Below are positions 24,800 through 37,138 of a DNA stretch of 60,000 nucleotides, piece after piece. A program made the translations under genes and the position numbers. The notes under the pieces were generated by a model. The model was not told where the DNA came from, searched no databases, and was given only the letters and a program-made list of their open reading frames with translations. The DNA is from Acanthaster planci (lineage: Eukaryota; Echinodermata; Asteroidea; Valvatida; Acanthasteridae), in assembly GCF_001949145.1 (NCBI RefSeq), contig NW_019091617.1, forward strand, positions 156,972 through 216,971, read 5' to 3'. Every line of letters starts with the position of its first letter. Position 1 is the first letter of the stretch.

Positions 24800-25835
24800 G
24801 TAGCCCCGTATATGTGTAACTTTGGTTTGTATACTGAATTGTGTGCCTATTTATACCACTTTAACTATATTTGTTCCCTAGACGTTAAAAAAGGGATAGA
24901 CTGCAGTTTGGCCAGATGATTTTACAGACCTCACAGTTACAAATGGGGTCCTTTATCTTGAAATCTTGATCCAAGCACGATAAATTCAGTGAAGATACTT
25001 TAATAGGAGTCGGTATGAATCCTTTGTGCGCATAGAAAAAAAAGGGGGAAACAATCGAACTACTCTAGCGTTGAGGTTTCCAAAGTTTATTTGTCAAGGG
25101 CGTTAGCAATATCCGGATATTATGAGTGTAGGCACTACTCTATCGTCATTTTGTGTAGGAAGTCTTTATCGTAGTTTGCTTAAAGTGTGTTACCAAAGCA
25201 AGAGATGCTCATGTTGATTCTCTTACTGTACTAACCCAAATGAGACTTGGACCGCTGTCACCCTTTTTGGTTATATAGAAATATTGATTTATCCATTCTA
25301 GGGGTTTTAAGGGCTGTCCACTACTTGTGCTAATTTTTCAGAGTGCTTCACCAACCCATGGAGTAAGTGTGGTTTAAACCCTCTCTCCCGAGATACGGAT
25401 AGCTACGTATACACTGCCATGAACACTCACACGCAATGTCAACAACCCTACTCCAGCTCCCTGCATACGAAAATATTAGGACATGATCTAATACTCATAG
25501 CTTCATTGTCTCATGCGGCATGAACTTGCATCAAAATAATACACCAGTTGTGCATACATAAAATTTGCAGTTGCTGCCCTCTGAATTTTTTTTAATTCTA
25601 AAATCTTTCTTCGGTGTGCAAAATTCGTATCCAGTTTGAAAAGCAAATATGTTAGTGTAACACTGAATGCACACCAATTGCTATAACGTTTTGGAACCGC
25701 TCAAAGCGTAATGAATTACATAGGTAAACTTGAACAGGGGGGCTAGCTCAATATCAGTTTTGTTCATCGCTTACAAATACTTGATGGCTTTTTTTTGGGG
25801 GGGGGCGGTTGTTACACCCCTTTCTAAAGTGGATT
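24800..25835. other. Intergenic, no gene seen
   Basis: AT-rich with a T-run followed by a G-run near 25790-25806. No ORF, repeat boundary or RNA motif could be supported. Confidence 0.5.
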
Positions 25836-28280
25836 AAAGCCCCAAATTTTGTTGTTAAGCAGGCAATAAGATTGGTTCTTCATGTACTGATTTATGTCAG
25901 AAGTTAGCTGTCTGGTTTTTGGACTCCCGTGTAACACATTTACTTCCCCTAGTAATCAACAGATCACAAATAGTTATTTTCTACATCTGTATCTACGACC
26001 ATCTGTCATCAATGCATATCAGGTATTGTTTCCTCATGAACGTGAGAAACCGTGTCCAGGACTGTACATTGTCCTGTCACAAGTTTTGTTTAAATGATCA
26101 ACATGTTTAGCAATCGAGCTTTGAAATTCAGGAAATTGAGATGGCCTGCTTCTAAGCATGACATCTGGAGACAAGAAAGCTGTTTTTCTAGACGGCATCG
26201 TTAATCATAATTGGGTGTATATTTTGTCATTTGCTTCGATCCATGGTAGTTTGGAATTTTTCGAGGTTTCGTGTGTGGCGTTACCCATTGTTGTGTGTGG
26301 TCAGAAACTGAATGACGTGAGAAAAAAGTAAAGCAATAAGAAACAAAACAAAACAAAATAACAAAAAAATAAATCAATAAATAGAAAACTCTGCGGGTTT
26401 TCAATTAGAGAGAGACTAAGCAGTGGATCCCTGACTTCTGGGTTGACCATCATTGTGCAAGGTATAATAAATACAAATAATGCTGCTGGGGGGATCAGTA
26501 AATCTGGACACCTTAATGTAATATTATATGTTGGCTTCTTGTGCAAGTACAGTGCCAGCTAGAACCTAGATGCTTGATTGTGCTTCGTGAAGTGATTACA
26601 TGTCGTGATGATTCTTGCCACCTTTAGATTCTTCTTTAACATAGAGACATTGATAAAATGTGCAGGGAAGGTTGTGTTTAACATGTAATTTTTGCCAAAA
26701 AGAGAGGTCAACATATATTATTACAAAACAGTCGCATATCTGTGCATTGTGGTTAAAGAGCTGTGATTAAGATTAAGTGATTAAGATGGCGATGAAGTCT
26801 GGTATTGCTTGTAAGGATAATATTCGGAGAGTGAATATACGACGGTAAACGTGCACTTGGATGACATTCGGTTATCCAATTAGTCATGATACGATTGGAT
26901 AGTATGATGTTATTCGTTTTAAAATCAAAAAGGCAACGTTAACGACTGAAGTTTACCATTGGAGTTTACCTGAACAATGTTGAACTTTAAGCCCCAAACT
27001 TTGTTGTTAAGCAGGCAATATAAGATTGGTTCTTCAAGTACTGACTTATGTCAGGGGTTAGCTGTCTGGTCGGACATCTACACTCCCACATAATACATCT
27101 ACTTCCCCTCATTAATCAATAGTACGTAAACAGTTATGAAGTTATAATAACTAGCAATTTTCTACATCTGTATCTACGACCATCTGTCAGTACCTGCGTA
27201 TCAGGTATCGTTTCCCCATGAACGTCAGAAACCGTATCCGGGACTTTATTCTCCAACCAAGGGCAAAAAACCACACACAGAAACCATGTTTTGTTTTTTT
27301 GCAAAGATTTCGAGCGGCATGTTTATTTGTTTTTGCCGATTTCAAAACCACTATCTATTGCCACACTTGGCAGAAATTCTGGAACATGTTCCTTGCACAC
27401 TTGCAAGGGTGGCCTATTTGTCACACTTGCCTGAAAATCAGGCACACTTGTCACAAGAGATACTTGCCACACTTGGCAGAAAAACAGGAACAAACTCGCC
27501 AAAGGCTTGCCACACTTGGCAGAAAAAGGCAAGGTTGTTAACATAACAGAAAGACTTGCCAAACTTGGCATAACAGGTTGGAATTCCTTGGCACACTTGC
27601 CATACTGACAAACACCACCGGAGCCAGTTGGTGCTTGTCCTGATATTAATTAACATGTGATTCTATTTATCATTTACGAATTAAGGAAAACCTACATAAA
27701 GCACGCCGTTTTTTCCACCGTTTGAACAAGTGATTGGAATAACTTGAACAATTTGTGTGTTGCTGCTTTAAAAATCTAAGCTTAAGTGGCCCTTTTTGCG
27801 CCAAACTTGGTGTGGTTCAACAGTAATTTCCTTGTGGCCTTCTGGCTTCACAAATTATTTCCCTGAAGTGAAGTGAGGCGAAAAAAAGAAAAAAGATCAA
27901 CAAAACGCTTCAGGCTTCTAATTGAAGTGACTACGCGGTGGAGCCCTGACTTCAGGGTGGACCATTATATTGAAAGGTATAATATTTAAAAAAATTATGC
28001 TGCTCTCTCTGAGGGTTGGATCAGTAAGTGTGGACACCTTAATGTGATAATATATATTGGCTTATTGTGCAAACACGTTGCCCGCTAGATTCTAGATGCC
28101 TAATTAATTGTGCTTCATGAAGTAATGACGACATGATGATTCTTGCCATGTTTGTGCACCAAGGACAGCAATAATAATAGTAATGATGTCATTCGCTTTT
28201 AAATAAAGAAAAACTATTTAAGTAGTCAATGTTAACGACTACAGTTTACCATTGAAATATACCTGAACAATTTGGAATTT
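25836..28280. repeat. Diverged tandem duplication of about 1.2 kb
   Basis: Unit A is about 25836-26987 and unit B about 26988-28280. Three collinear blocks correspond. The start shares GTTGTTAAGCAGGCAATA, then CTACATCTGTATCTACGACC and a CATGAACGT block. The middle shares GGACACCTTAATGT and TGATGATTCTTGCCA. The end shares GTTTACCATTG and CCTGAACAAT. Unit B is longer mainly because of the extra TTGCCACACTTGGCA-rich segment at 27355-27605. No coding capacity is evident in either unit. Confidence 0.75.
27355..27605. repeat. Irregular array of a palindromic TTGCCACACTTGGCA motif
   Basis: Exact copies occur at 27358-27372, 27464-27478 and 27507-27521, with a one-base variant at 27556-27570 and shorter relatives (GCACACTTGCC) between and after them. 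Each copy is itself an imperfect palindrome (TGCCA...TGGCA). Spacing is 106, 43 and 49 bases, so it is not a regular tandem array or CRISPR. The TGCCA/TGGCA halves resemble nuclear factor I half-sites, but in inverted order. Confidence 0.65.
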
Positions 28281-28289
28281 ATCCAAAGG

Positions 28290-30360
28290 GTAAAATAAGA
28301 AGGATTCGACTTAAGGTTGTCGACCAAGTATACAATAATGTCAGTTTCCTTGCCATGTCCTTGGCAGTGTGACTATCAATAGGTTGATAAATTGTTGATT
28401 AACCCTAACCCCCTCGGTCGTATTTAAAACTGTGTGGAATCTGTAGAATAAATACTGTTTATCAAAATGGCGTTGGGTGTTTGGTGTTTCCTTTTCTCAA
28501 AGTTAGGCCACTGTAGTTAGGGTGCACCAGTCTACTCTATCTGGTACCCAAGACATTCGAACATTTTTGCTTACCACACTGGCTATCTCTTTCCTTTCCT
28601 TGGTGAAGCCCTGGCGGCCCTTCCTTGAGTGTCCTTGAGGTTGATCTCAAGCACTAGCCCTGATGAGGCAGCTCCTTATTCAAAGAAGTCACCGAAACAC
28701 AATTTGGGTTGTCATTTTAGAATCAAGTCCTTTTTACTGGTCAGTTTAAGGACCTCTAGTCTTTTACTTTGTTGCCATGTGATACTCATAGGTGAGTACG
28801 TGAAACAAATGAGTGCTTCGATCATGTGTTTTTGTGTATTTTAAGGTCAATCTTCCAAGCAAAAAAAAAAAAAAGACAGTGAGGAAATTTGGCAAAAACC
28901 GTTTTCATTTAATTGAAAGGTTGAATGTTTCGGTGTTATGTTAATGGTCACATGACCAAGCAGATAGCCTTTAAAGATTGCTTTTTCTCTATGCAAGCCT
29001 TATTTTCCATATCAAGGGAGGCATAAATAATGATGTAAAAGCACATTGAAATCCTTAACATTTATCGGCCCAGCCTTTCTCCAAGGAGATGCTGTTGGCC
29101 TTCATTTAGAGGGTGTCTTACATTAAGCTAAATTCGCCCTAATGGGGTATCATGGCCTTTTAAGCTTTCATAGCCTTTTCAGACGTAAACAGGGAATGGG
29201 GCATGGGAGTGCCCTCGCAAAAGCAAACTATACACTGTAAAAACTATATTTTCTTGGATGGATCTGCGTCAAGGGGGGTAATTTATTCATGTTTTATTTA
29301 TCTATAATTTAATTTAAATTTCTCACAAGCTGTCGGGAAAACACTGAGTACACCGACTATACATCGTTCCTTAACATGTCGGGCAGGGCCAAAAAATCCA
29401 ACTCATTCACATGTAAGTCATTTTCAGCATAATGCTGACCATTTTGCAAAAGTTAGGAAACCTTCTAAATAGAAGTTTTAAAGTTCATATTTACTCTGAG
29501 ATGTATTCAGGGCAAAAGTTGATCTTAAATGCTCTTTTTGAAAATACTGTATAGCAAAACTAAGTAATTCAATGTTGCCTATCTTCAAATCCACCAGTAT
29601 TTGCAAATTTTATTCTTTTGAAAAGCGAACGCAAGGCGAATATTACCATGATTACCATCAATACTATGGGTGTTTTATCTACAGATTTGAAATCAGATAT
29701 TAGTTAAATCTTCTAATGTGAAACAAACTGGGAAAAACAACACGCAGATGAGGCTAAAACGAAGTGAATATAATGAAAGTTTGATTTGCTCAGCAATAAA
29801 TGATTGTGTCATGGAAAAATGGATAATTTATTGTTGCCTTGAGGGTGGGTTTAAAGATGTTCTTTCAGAAGTCGAGAATGTTGTTGGTTACTTTGCTCTT
29901 ACAGTTTAGGTCAAGTAAATCTTTACTTTTAAATGAATACAGGATAATCTTCTGTTTTTGGTCACTTGACTTAAAGTCTGATAGTGCCATAAATATGGGT
30001 CCAAATCTTTAACTAGCACACATATACTTCAACAGATTAAAAACAAAATAAAAAAGAGAAGAGAAATAGTCCACATGCCGGTTTCCTTTACCTTGTAAAT
30101 GGGTCTCCACAAACAACTGAAGTACGTACACCGTTCGAATGTGATAACTAAGATTCTAAAAAAGACAAAATGCTACGGGGCTGTTGCAATTTCAAGACAA
30201 TACTTAGTCAAAGCTTCTGTTTCAAGAGCAGAAGGACAAGTTAATTATGTCTTTGTTCCCCGTAGTTGGAATAGTAAGACAAAAATTAAATGATGTAAAA
30301 CTTAAAAGCTTATAAAGATGTTACTAAACCCGTCACCAGGAAACGAACATATGTTTTAAA
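28290..30360. other. Intergenic between aGPCR-1 and lectin gene
   Basis: No gene supported. An A-run is at 28860-28875. A CTGATGA...GAAAC sequence at 28660-28717 was tested as a hammerhead ribozyme and rejected. Short AT-rich frames near 29718 and 30099 have no motif. Confidence 0.45.
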
Positions 30361-30365
30361 GCCAG

Positions 30366-30371
30366 TTTAAT
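30366..30371 (-). terminator. Possible lectin polyadenylation signal
   Basis: The minus strand reads ATTAAA, the commonest variant signal, about 130 bases beyond the lectin stop. No AATAAA is nearer. Weak support. Confidence 0.3.
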
Positions 30372-30500
30372 TTGCACAGTACTAATAGATAAACGGACAT
30401 TGGCTAACATAAGTCTTGAAATGGAACTGCAAGAGAGTATCGAGCTGTTGTTTCTTCGACAGTCCAGTGTCGTAGCGGATACTGCGATCCATACTTGAGC

Positions 30501-31025
30501 TCATTGGCCTAATGTGGCAGCCGTCTTGCAGATATACGGCAACTCTGTCGAGCAGGGCTGGTCGTTCCAAAATCGGCCAAGCGTGGAGTGAAAGCGCAAC
30601 GCGGCGCAGTCTTCACCGCTGTCCGCGTCATTCGGTTCAACTGCCCCCCAGTCGGTGTAGGTGACGATGGCCCCGTCGATCCAAACAAACTGCCCTTCGT
30701 TCAACGTGTCAGTCAGGCCGAGCCATACGGAGTTCAAGTCTGAGGTGGCGGTCGGTGACATTGTTAAGGACTCCCACATCTCAAACATCAGGTCATCTTC
30801 CTCTTCACAGGCAATGGAAACAAGATGGCCCTCCACTCCCTCAGTAATCTGCTGACAGTGCCTCTCAGCTTCCTGGAAGGTCTTCCGAATCCCGAAGAAA
30901 CGGTAGCAGTGGCCATCGTAGAGGGTCCACAGCGGAGGACAACTCATGTAGCGACTGCATCCTGCTGCAAACTCGGAGGCGAGTACGACCAGACAAAAAA
31001 CAGAGAGCATTCGCAGGTTGCCCAT
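30501..31025 (-). CDS. Secreted single-domain C-type lectin
   Basis: An intronless 174-aa protein. It has a signal peptide (MGNLRMLSVFCLVVLASEFA, cleavage near residue 21-22) followed by one long-form C-type lectin domain: CPPLWTLYDGHCYRF (29-43), the WLGL core (101-104), the calcium and sugar-selecting EPN (130-132), and WND (153-155). Canonical disulfides are expected as C29-C40, C57-C166 and C140-C158. Cys23 and Cys73 are extra and could pair with each other or link subunits. EPN predicts mannose-type specificity and WND supports Ca2+ binding. The likely role is extracellular glycan recognition in innate defence or aggregation, as for short lectins of echinoderms and other marine invertebrates. 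The first ATG is chosen; Met6 is an alternative with little effect on the signal. Confidence 0.9.
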   Translation of the reverse strand: MGNLRMLSVFCLVVLASEFAAGCSRYMSCPPLWTLYDGHCYRFFGIRKTFQEAERHCQQITEGVEGHLVSIACEEEDDLMFEMWESLTMSPTATSDLNSVWLGLTDTLNEGQFVWIDGAIVTYTDWGAVEPNDADSGEDCAALRFHSTLGRFWNDQPCSTELPYICKTAATLGQ

Positions 31026-31096
31026 ACTGGTAATGAACAGTTATCTCTCGGTGTGTTGAGCCTTGAACTACGGTTACAGTGTGACAGGTTCCCCCG

Positions 31097-31104
31097 CTTA
31101 TAAA
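31097..31104 (-). promoter_or_regulatory. TATA box of the lectin gene
   Basis: The minus strand reads TTTATAAG, centred about 75 bases upstream of the lectin ATG. That would place initiation near 31070 and give a 5' UTR of about 45 bases. A single-exon gene with a close TATA box is consistent with an inducible secreted protein. Confidence 0.5.
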
Positions 31105-31299
31105 CCTTTCTCGTGAACATAGCTCGAAGGCTGAGTTGGCATTGATCATTGCAAGAGTCGATGTGATTGGCTATAATGACTAAAACGTGATCAAGAGAAA
31201 ATGACTTCTCCTGAAATGCCAGAGCAGTAATTTTTACTGAACTCAAGCTTGCCAAATAAAACTTCAAAACTCCTGTTTCGTGTGCGTTCATTATCAGGG

Positions 31300-34080
31300 G
31301 GTTCTTGCAAAACTTCCTTCTGGAACGTACTCTGGTGGCACTTTATGCTATCCTTCTGGGATTAGATTTGAACTGAATAAGTGGACATTCGGAGACATTT
31401 GACCTGCCCTTGCATTCAGACAACACAGGGAATTTAGGTTAATTTTTTGTTCAGTTTGTTAACTGTAAAGGTTTGTAAAATGGAAACGCTTGAGAAAGGG
31501 TTACTCGTTGACATTTGTCATGTGCTGATGACAATAACTTACCAAAGCAAAAGAACTTTGGCGTAAAATATAGAAACAGTCCAAATTATTGTGATTACTG
31601 CAACATTTGGGGTTTGTCCCCAGGATATAATACCATATCGTTAACTCCAGTATGTCGTTCTATTAAGGCCACGTTATACACAGCGTTGTGAGAGTTGTTC
31701 CCCACACGGTGAGTTGTTTTCAATGCGCGACAAGAGCAGTTCTATTGGGCGATGAGTGTTGTTACACTGTGCGATAATAGTGGTTTCACTGCAAGGTTCA
31801 CTGCACAGTTAACAATAATTGTTACCTGCAGTGTAGGGGTTACGGTGGTTTGGATACTTGATGAGGAAGCAAATGGCACTCGAAGAAAAAACGGGTGTTC
31901 CATCTGAAACCGAGGATTAACTAACGGACCCCGATCATGGTCCCCGTCACAATAGCCAAAAATGTTTTGTTATGCCATGGTCACATATTTCACTGAAACT
32001 GTCTCATTTGTAATATATGCATATTTTATTACAAGATAATTTTTAACACCAAGACAATTTGAATTGCCTCAACAAGAGATGAGAGTCGTTTAACTGCGCG
32101 TCGTTTAATTGCAGTGCACTGTGAGACATGTTTGGCAGGGCATGAAAGCGGATTAGCAGCGTTGGAAATGTCGTTCCTGATGCGGTGAGCGTCCTTCCTT
32201 GCACGGTGAGTGTCCCTTGTGAGCTGGAGTTGGGCTCAAATTTTCCCTTTTTTTTCAAGAGAATAATCTCAAAAGATCACGATGTTCATTTAATATATAG
32301 CGTGAACATTGACCTCTGAAAGTTGAGCGCTTATGCAACACTTGGTAGGGAAAAGTGCCAAACTATGTAAATACTTTTATAAATTATTAACTTATTCAAA
32401 AATTCCCTTCAAAAAGGGCTTTAGTATAATGTTGCTTTATGACAGTTGAAAAATTGCCTCAATGGGAAGGTTAAGAATCTCGACCCATATCAAATATCGT
32501 AAAATATCGACATCGACAAAGACAATTTTAAATACGCGATAACTTGTACTCTTACCCACGTACAATGTCACAGAATTACTTTGTTGAGGACTTTAATTCG
32601 AGACTTAACAATAGACACAAAAAAAGAAAGTAATAAGATATAAATACATACAAAGTCATTTCAGGTTCATTCTTAGTTTTGCATCATCACTCGCCCCGAG
32701 TTTGCTACAATGTGTCTCTTTAGTTCATTTTTTTTCTAAACAAACGATTTTCCAGACAAAAATCATTTTCACTTCGGTTGGATAGTGTCGGTTTCGATTT
32801 GGTATTTGTGGTTTTCAGGTTGGGTCGGCCGGGTAGACTAATCTGTATTGTGAAAAAAAGAGAGAAATAAACCGAAAATTACCGAAAAACCGAAGCAGGA
32901 AATTCATGTGACAAATTTATTTTTTAGTGCTTCAGATTACAAAATTGCTAGATTAGTAGTGGCAGTGACGCAACACATAAAAATAAACAATCGAACACGA
33001 ACGGTACTACTTTTCTGAGTACACCGGAAACTCGGTCGCACACGGCAGCACACAAAATGCAAACCAGTTTGGCCAACTACGCAGTTTTCATAACAGGATT
33101 GAATGATTTGTTTAGAGGGGGAATGGGCAGATAAAACAGACGAAGTTACGCGCGGAAATTTAGCAACCTATTCCGTGTACTTGGAATATATTTTGTTTCG
33201 TGCATTCGACGATTACAGGTCTTGTTCAAACAAAATTTTGAAAACCCAAGACGTCTGAAAATACCTTTCTGTACATTTTTGAATAGGTTATTTCAGAACA
33301 GGGCGATCTCTTCATACAATACCAGCATAAAGTTCAGTCACAAATCGGAAACAATCTCAGTGATACAGCCCTGCTCGTGTCATGCAGGCAGTTTATCTCC
33401 TTCTCGAGGAAAAGCATATCAGGTCCCGTCATTGATATGTAGTTATTCATAATTGCATGTGAACGACAGGGCATGCATAATAAGGTGGTGAGTACATTCC
33501 GTGGGCCTCACCTAAGTTCGAGGGTCGAGTCTGGGACCAATCGTGCTTGTGCGTTTTTCACAGTTTGGGTAGGGCCGTTGCGTCCTGCTGTCGTGCGGTT
33601 GCATCCTGATTTCGTACCGTCGCGTCCTGCTCTTGCGCCTTACCGTTTGTAAACACTGCTGCTTGATCACCCTCGGTCAATAGAGGGTGTATGTCACTAG
33701 TCCTGGAAAATGATGTGCGCTTAAATGGTACTGTAAACACCTGGAACAGACTTACTTATTAGTTCACGTTATGCCTTGTACGCACATAATTTCTTCATGG
33801 CGTATTTACTTCAGCACTTCATGGACCCTGATCGTGACCAACAGAAGGCTCAAGTTTCGTGACCCACACTGCACACACACCGTAAGTGGTTGATGTTATC
33901 TTGAAAGAAATTAGCGAATCGATTTGCCAACTAGACTCCTGACGTGCACGTAGGAAGTGTGGGAACTGACTTACGGCATAACAAATTATCAATCACACGA
34001 AAACTCTGACGACAATCACCTCTGCTCTCGTGGATTAAGTTTTGATAAAAATGCACTTTCGCATCCTTGATCATCTTCAC
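31300..34080. other. Intergenic, no gene seen
   Basis: AT-rich sequence with GTGAGTTG/GCGATGAG-like degenerate repetition at 31680-31830 and 32090-32230, and a three-copy 21-base repeat at 33577-33639 listed separately. No ORF shows domain motifs. Confidence 0.45.
33577..33639. repeat. 21-bp tandem repeat, three copies
   Basis: Three units at 33577-33597, 33598-33618 and 33619-33639 share G(T/T/C)TGC-GTCCTG-like cores. On the minus strand they encode a seven-residue repeat containing QDATA, inside a 60-codon open frame with no other support, so it is treated as non-coding. Confidence 0.6.
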
Positions 34081-34084
34081 AACG

Positions 34085-34900
34085 TGATTACATTGCATTT
34101 TTATATGTCCCGGTCAACACTGAGTCGAGTACATCGCCAGCGACGCTCCAGTTTTTACGCTTAATTTCTCCTTCCAAATGGTCTCTGTAAACCATGGTGT
34201 ATTCGACCTTTGATTGAGCAGGAGCATGCTTGTCAAGAACCAACCTTACTTCCGAACTGTAAAAAGCTGCAAGTATGGTCAGGTAATCCAAATACTTCGA
34301 AAGTGCACAACAACAAATGCCTCGACGAAAATGTTTACAGTCTGTGTTTTTAATCCTCCTAAATGCCACAAATCTCTCTGGTCTCACAGGCTTACTGATT
34401 TCTAAAGAACACATTATCCGTGAATGATAGGAAATAGCAGGATCAAAAACATCTGCAGATTTGATAATGTCGACAGATTGATGAGTAATACCAAGATCCA
34501 AAACATGACCTTTAATATGGGTTAGGGATATTACATGATGAATCAACTTGCAAGACTTAAGAAAATTAATAAAAGAAAATCGTATCATGTACTTGAGGCT
34601 GATCCATGTGAATATTAAAGTCTCCAACTATTACAAAATCAGATGTTTCTGACAAGAACTGCTGGGAAAAATCAGATGAAAAAGGTATTGACGGCTACAT
34701 TTGGAGCCCAATAAACAGCCATCAACAAGAAACATTTATCATAACTGTCGACATCGACCACAATGTGTTCAAAAAATGGTCCATCTGCAGCAGAAGGAGT
34801 GGTATGTATTCTCATTCCGGACTTACACAATACTCCTACACCACCACCAGCTCTGCCCTGACTAGATTTATGGAGAAACTTGTAATCACCAGTACTAATG
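34085..34900 (-). pseudogene. Fragment of non-LTR retrotransposon endonuclease (LINE)
   Basis: Reading the minus strand downwards: HKSSQGRAGGGVGVLCKSGM (about 34875-34816), then FFEHIVVDVDS and LMAVYWAPN, then the endonuclease motif VIVGDFNIHMD (about 34630-34600), then after a frameshift FINFLKSCKLIHHVISLTH and HVLDLGITH. These are typical of the APE-type endonuclease of CR1/L2-like LINEs. The conserved DH near the end of the domain appears as YH, with at least one frameshift and stops between blocks. No reverse transcriptase follows at lower coordinates. It is a dead fragment. Confidence 0.75.
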
Positions 34901-36487
34901 TAAAACTATTAACAGACAAAATCACAGAGGAAATTCAGAACAAACCAGGCAGCCGAAACAGCGCCCTCAAACTAAACAGATATTATTCACGGATGTTAAG
35001 GGGGAGGAGCATTGCTATCCACGGGGGCGGGGAGCTACGCAATTGTAGTGTGTATTGCCGAAATCACCTGACGTGATTCACTTAGTAGTGCGAAACGTAA
35101 TGTATCGATAAACTGTTTGAGGTGTGATACTACATTTCCATATGCAGATGATCAAGGGGTTAATAAGGCCTAGGCTATACACCTTGTGAATGCCGTGCCG
35201 CACTCGAATAACTCATTTTTTTTTTAAAGTTTGACCCAGCTATAATGGCGTTTAGCGCGATTCAACTTGGCAAATTGAATTCAGCAGGGCAAGCCTTTTT
35301 TGCTCGGTATGCCGCACTATCGTCGTTTCAAATGGCAATGACAGGACACTGATTACTTTAAGGGCAGCGTTTCACAGAAGTGCCGAGCTATTGCCGTGCC
35401 ATTGCTGTGCTGTTGCCGCATTCATCGCAATTTAGCTCGGCACAGCAGTCACACGGAGTCCAGCCTTGGCCTACAAATTCTTGCCAACTTTTCCGTTAGC
35501 CGTTTCCACTGTGTTTTGTTTCTTTTAACTGTTACTGTGGCTGAATCTGTATTCTGATTTTAGATGTATTCTGACCATTATTTGTGAGCCTCGTCCCCAG
35601 TCATAGGCTTGTACATTAAACCACTTGCAGTCAGGTCACCTGATCCTAGCCACTCTCCACCGGCACTTTTTCTTTTGCTTAAAATGTAGAGGTGTGTACT
35701 AATTTCATGCAGGCAGTTTCATTGATTTGCACGTGAGGTATATGTTACAAATATTACTGGACAAAACTTTCACCTCACACTGGAACAAAACAGTACAAAA
35801 AAGACAGAAAAGAAACATTAGTTAGCTGAATTTGTATTGAGTGTTTATTGCAATTTTTTTTCTTTTTTGGGGTCAGCGTTTCTTTAAGTCAGAGCGGTTA
35901 TGTCGCTTATGTCAGCTTATGTGCTGAGGTAAAATAAACACCTGTGTCTATGCTCAGCCTGTTGTTTTTTCCTGTGTGTCAGGACCACAGGATATATTTA
36001 TTTGCTTTCAGATTCATTGTTTTCCTTGTTAATAGCCTTTGCAGGATGCTTGGCACCGTTTGTTCACTGCTTTCGAAATTCCTATTTCGAAAGTATTTTC
36101 TGATAGTGGAACTTTGCGTAATATCCTGTTCTGAAATAATATGGTTCTCTCCTTGACTGTGTTGCTTTGTGCATCGCTAAACGCTCCGATTGGCTAAAAA
36201 GAACGAAGGAGGTGTGTCACTTTGCATAAATGAAGAAGAAAACGTGTTTCTTTCCGCAATTTGCGCACACACACTTGTCACTCGCTAAGGCTATTTCTGA
36301 CACTGTGGTCATTTGAATAAATGACTTCACTTTTTGTACTAATGTTAGGTGGCTTGTTTTCAAGCACCATTCTCAGTGGCAGTGGAGAGCGTTTGCTAGC
36401 TGTCCGATACCTCATATGTTGATTTGTTAAAGACCTGTCGCCGCGATAAGCGAAGTGTCCATTATATTTTCAGGCTAGGTGTCTTTG
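34901..36487. other. Intergenic up to the gap
   Basis: The segment at 34900-35100 may be more of the degraded LINE. Beyond that the sequence is AT-rich with GCCGTGCC/GCTGTGC-like repetition near 35390-35450. No gene is supported. Confidence 0.4.
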
Positions 36488-37138
36488 NNNNNNNNNNNNN
36501 NNNNNNNNNNNNNNNNNNNNNNNNNNNNNNNNNNNNNNNNNNNNNNNNNNNNNNNNNNNNNNNNNNNNNNNNNNNNNNNNNNNNNNNNNNNNNNNNNNNN
36601 NNNNNNNNNNNNNNNNNNNNNNNNNNNNNNNNNNNNNNNNNNNNNNNNNNNNNNNNNNNNNNNNNNNNNNNNNNNNNNNNNNNNNNNNNNNNNNNNNNNN
36701 NNNNNNNNNNNNNNNNNNNNNNNNNNNNNNNNNNNNNNNNNNNNNNNNNNNNNNNNNNNNNNNNNNNNNNNNNNNNNNNNNNNNNNNNNNNNNNNNNNNN
36801 NNNNNNNNNNNNNNNNNNNNNNNNNNNNNNNNNNNNNNNNNNNNNNNNNNNNNNNNNNNNNNNNNNNNNNNNNNNNNNNNNNNNNNNNNNNNNNNNNNNN
36901 NNNNNNNNNNNNNNNNNNNNNNNNNNNNNNNNNNNNNNNNNNNNNNNNNNNNNNNNNNNNNNNNNNNNNNNNNNNNNNNNNNNNNNNNNNNNNNNNNNNN
37001 NNNNNNNNNNNNNNNNNNNNNNNNNNNNNNNNNNNNNNNNNNNNNNNNNNNNNNNNNNNNNNNNNNNNNNNNNNNNNNNNNNNNNNNNNNNNNNNNNNNN
37101 NNNNNNNNNNNNNNNNNNNNNNNNNNNNNNNNNNNNNN
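36488..37138. other. Assembly gap of 651 N
   Basis: An unbroken run of N. Open frames reported across it are artefacts. A single additional N lies at 38414. Confidence 0.99.

Noticed and set aside
27355-27605. CRISPR-like array of short palindromic repeats
   Set aside because: Spacing is irregular (106, 43, 49), the repeat is only 15 bases with drifting relatives, and the surrounding DNA is clearly eukaryotic.
28660-28717. Hammerhead ribozyme-like CTGATGA...GAAAC sequence
   Set aside because: The core words are present, but stem II does not pair, stem III would have only about three pairs before mismatches, and the bases flanking CTGATGA do not pair with the bases after the GTC for stem I.
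34088-34627. 179-residue minus frame as a host gene
   Set aside because: It is the 3' part of a LINE endonuclease: the GDFNIHMD block precedes it in another frame, so it is a frameshifted mobile-element remnant.
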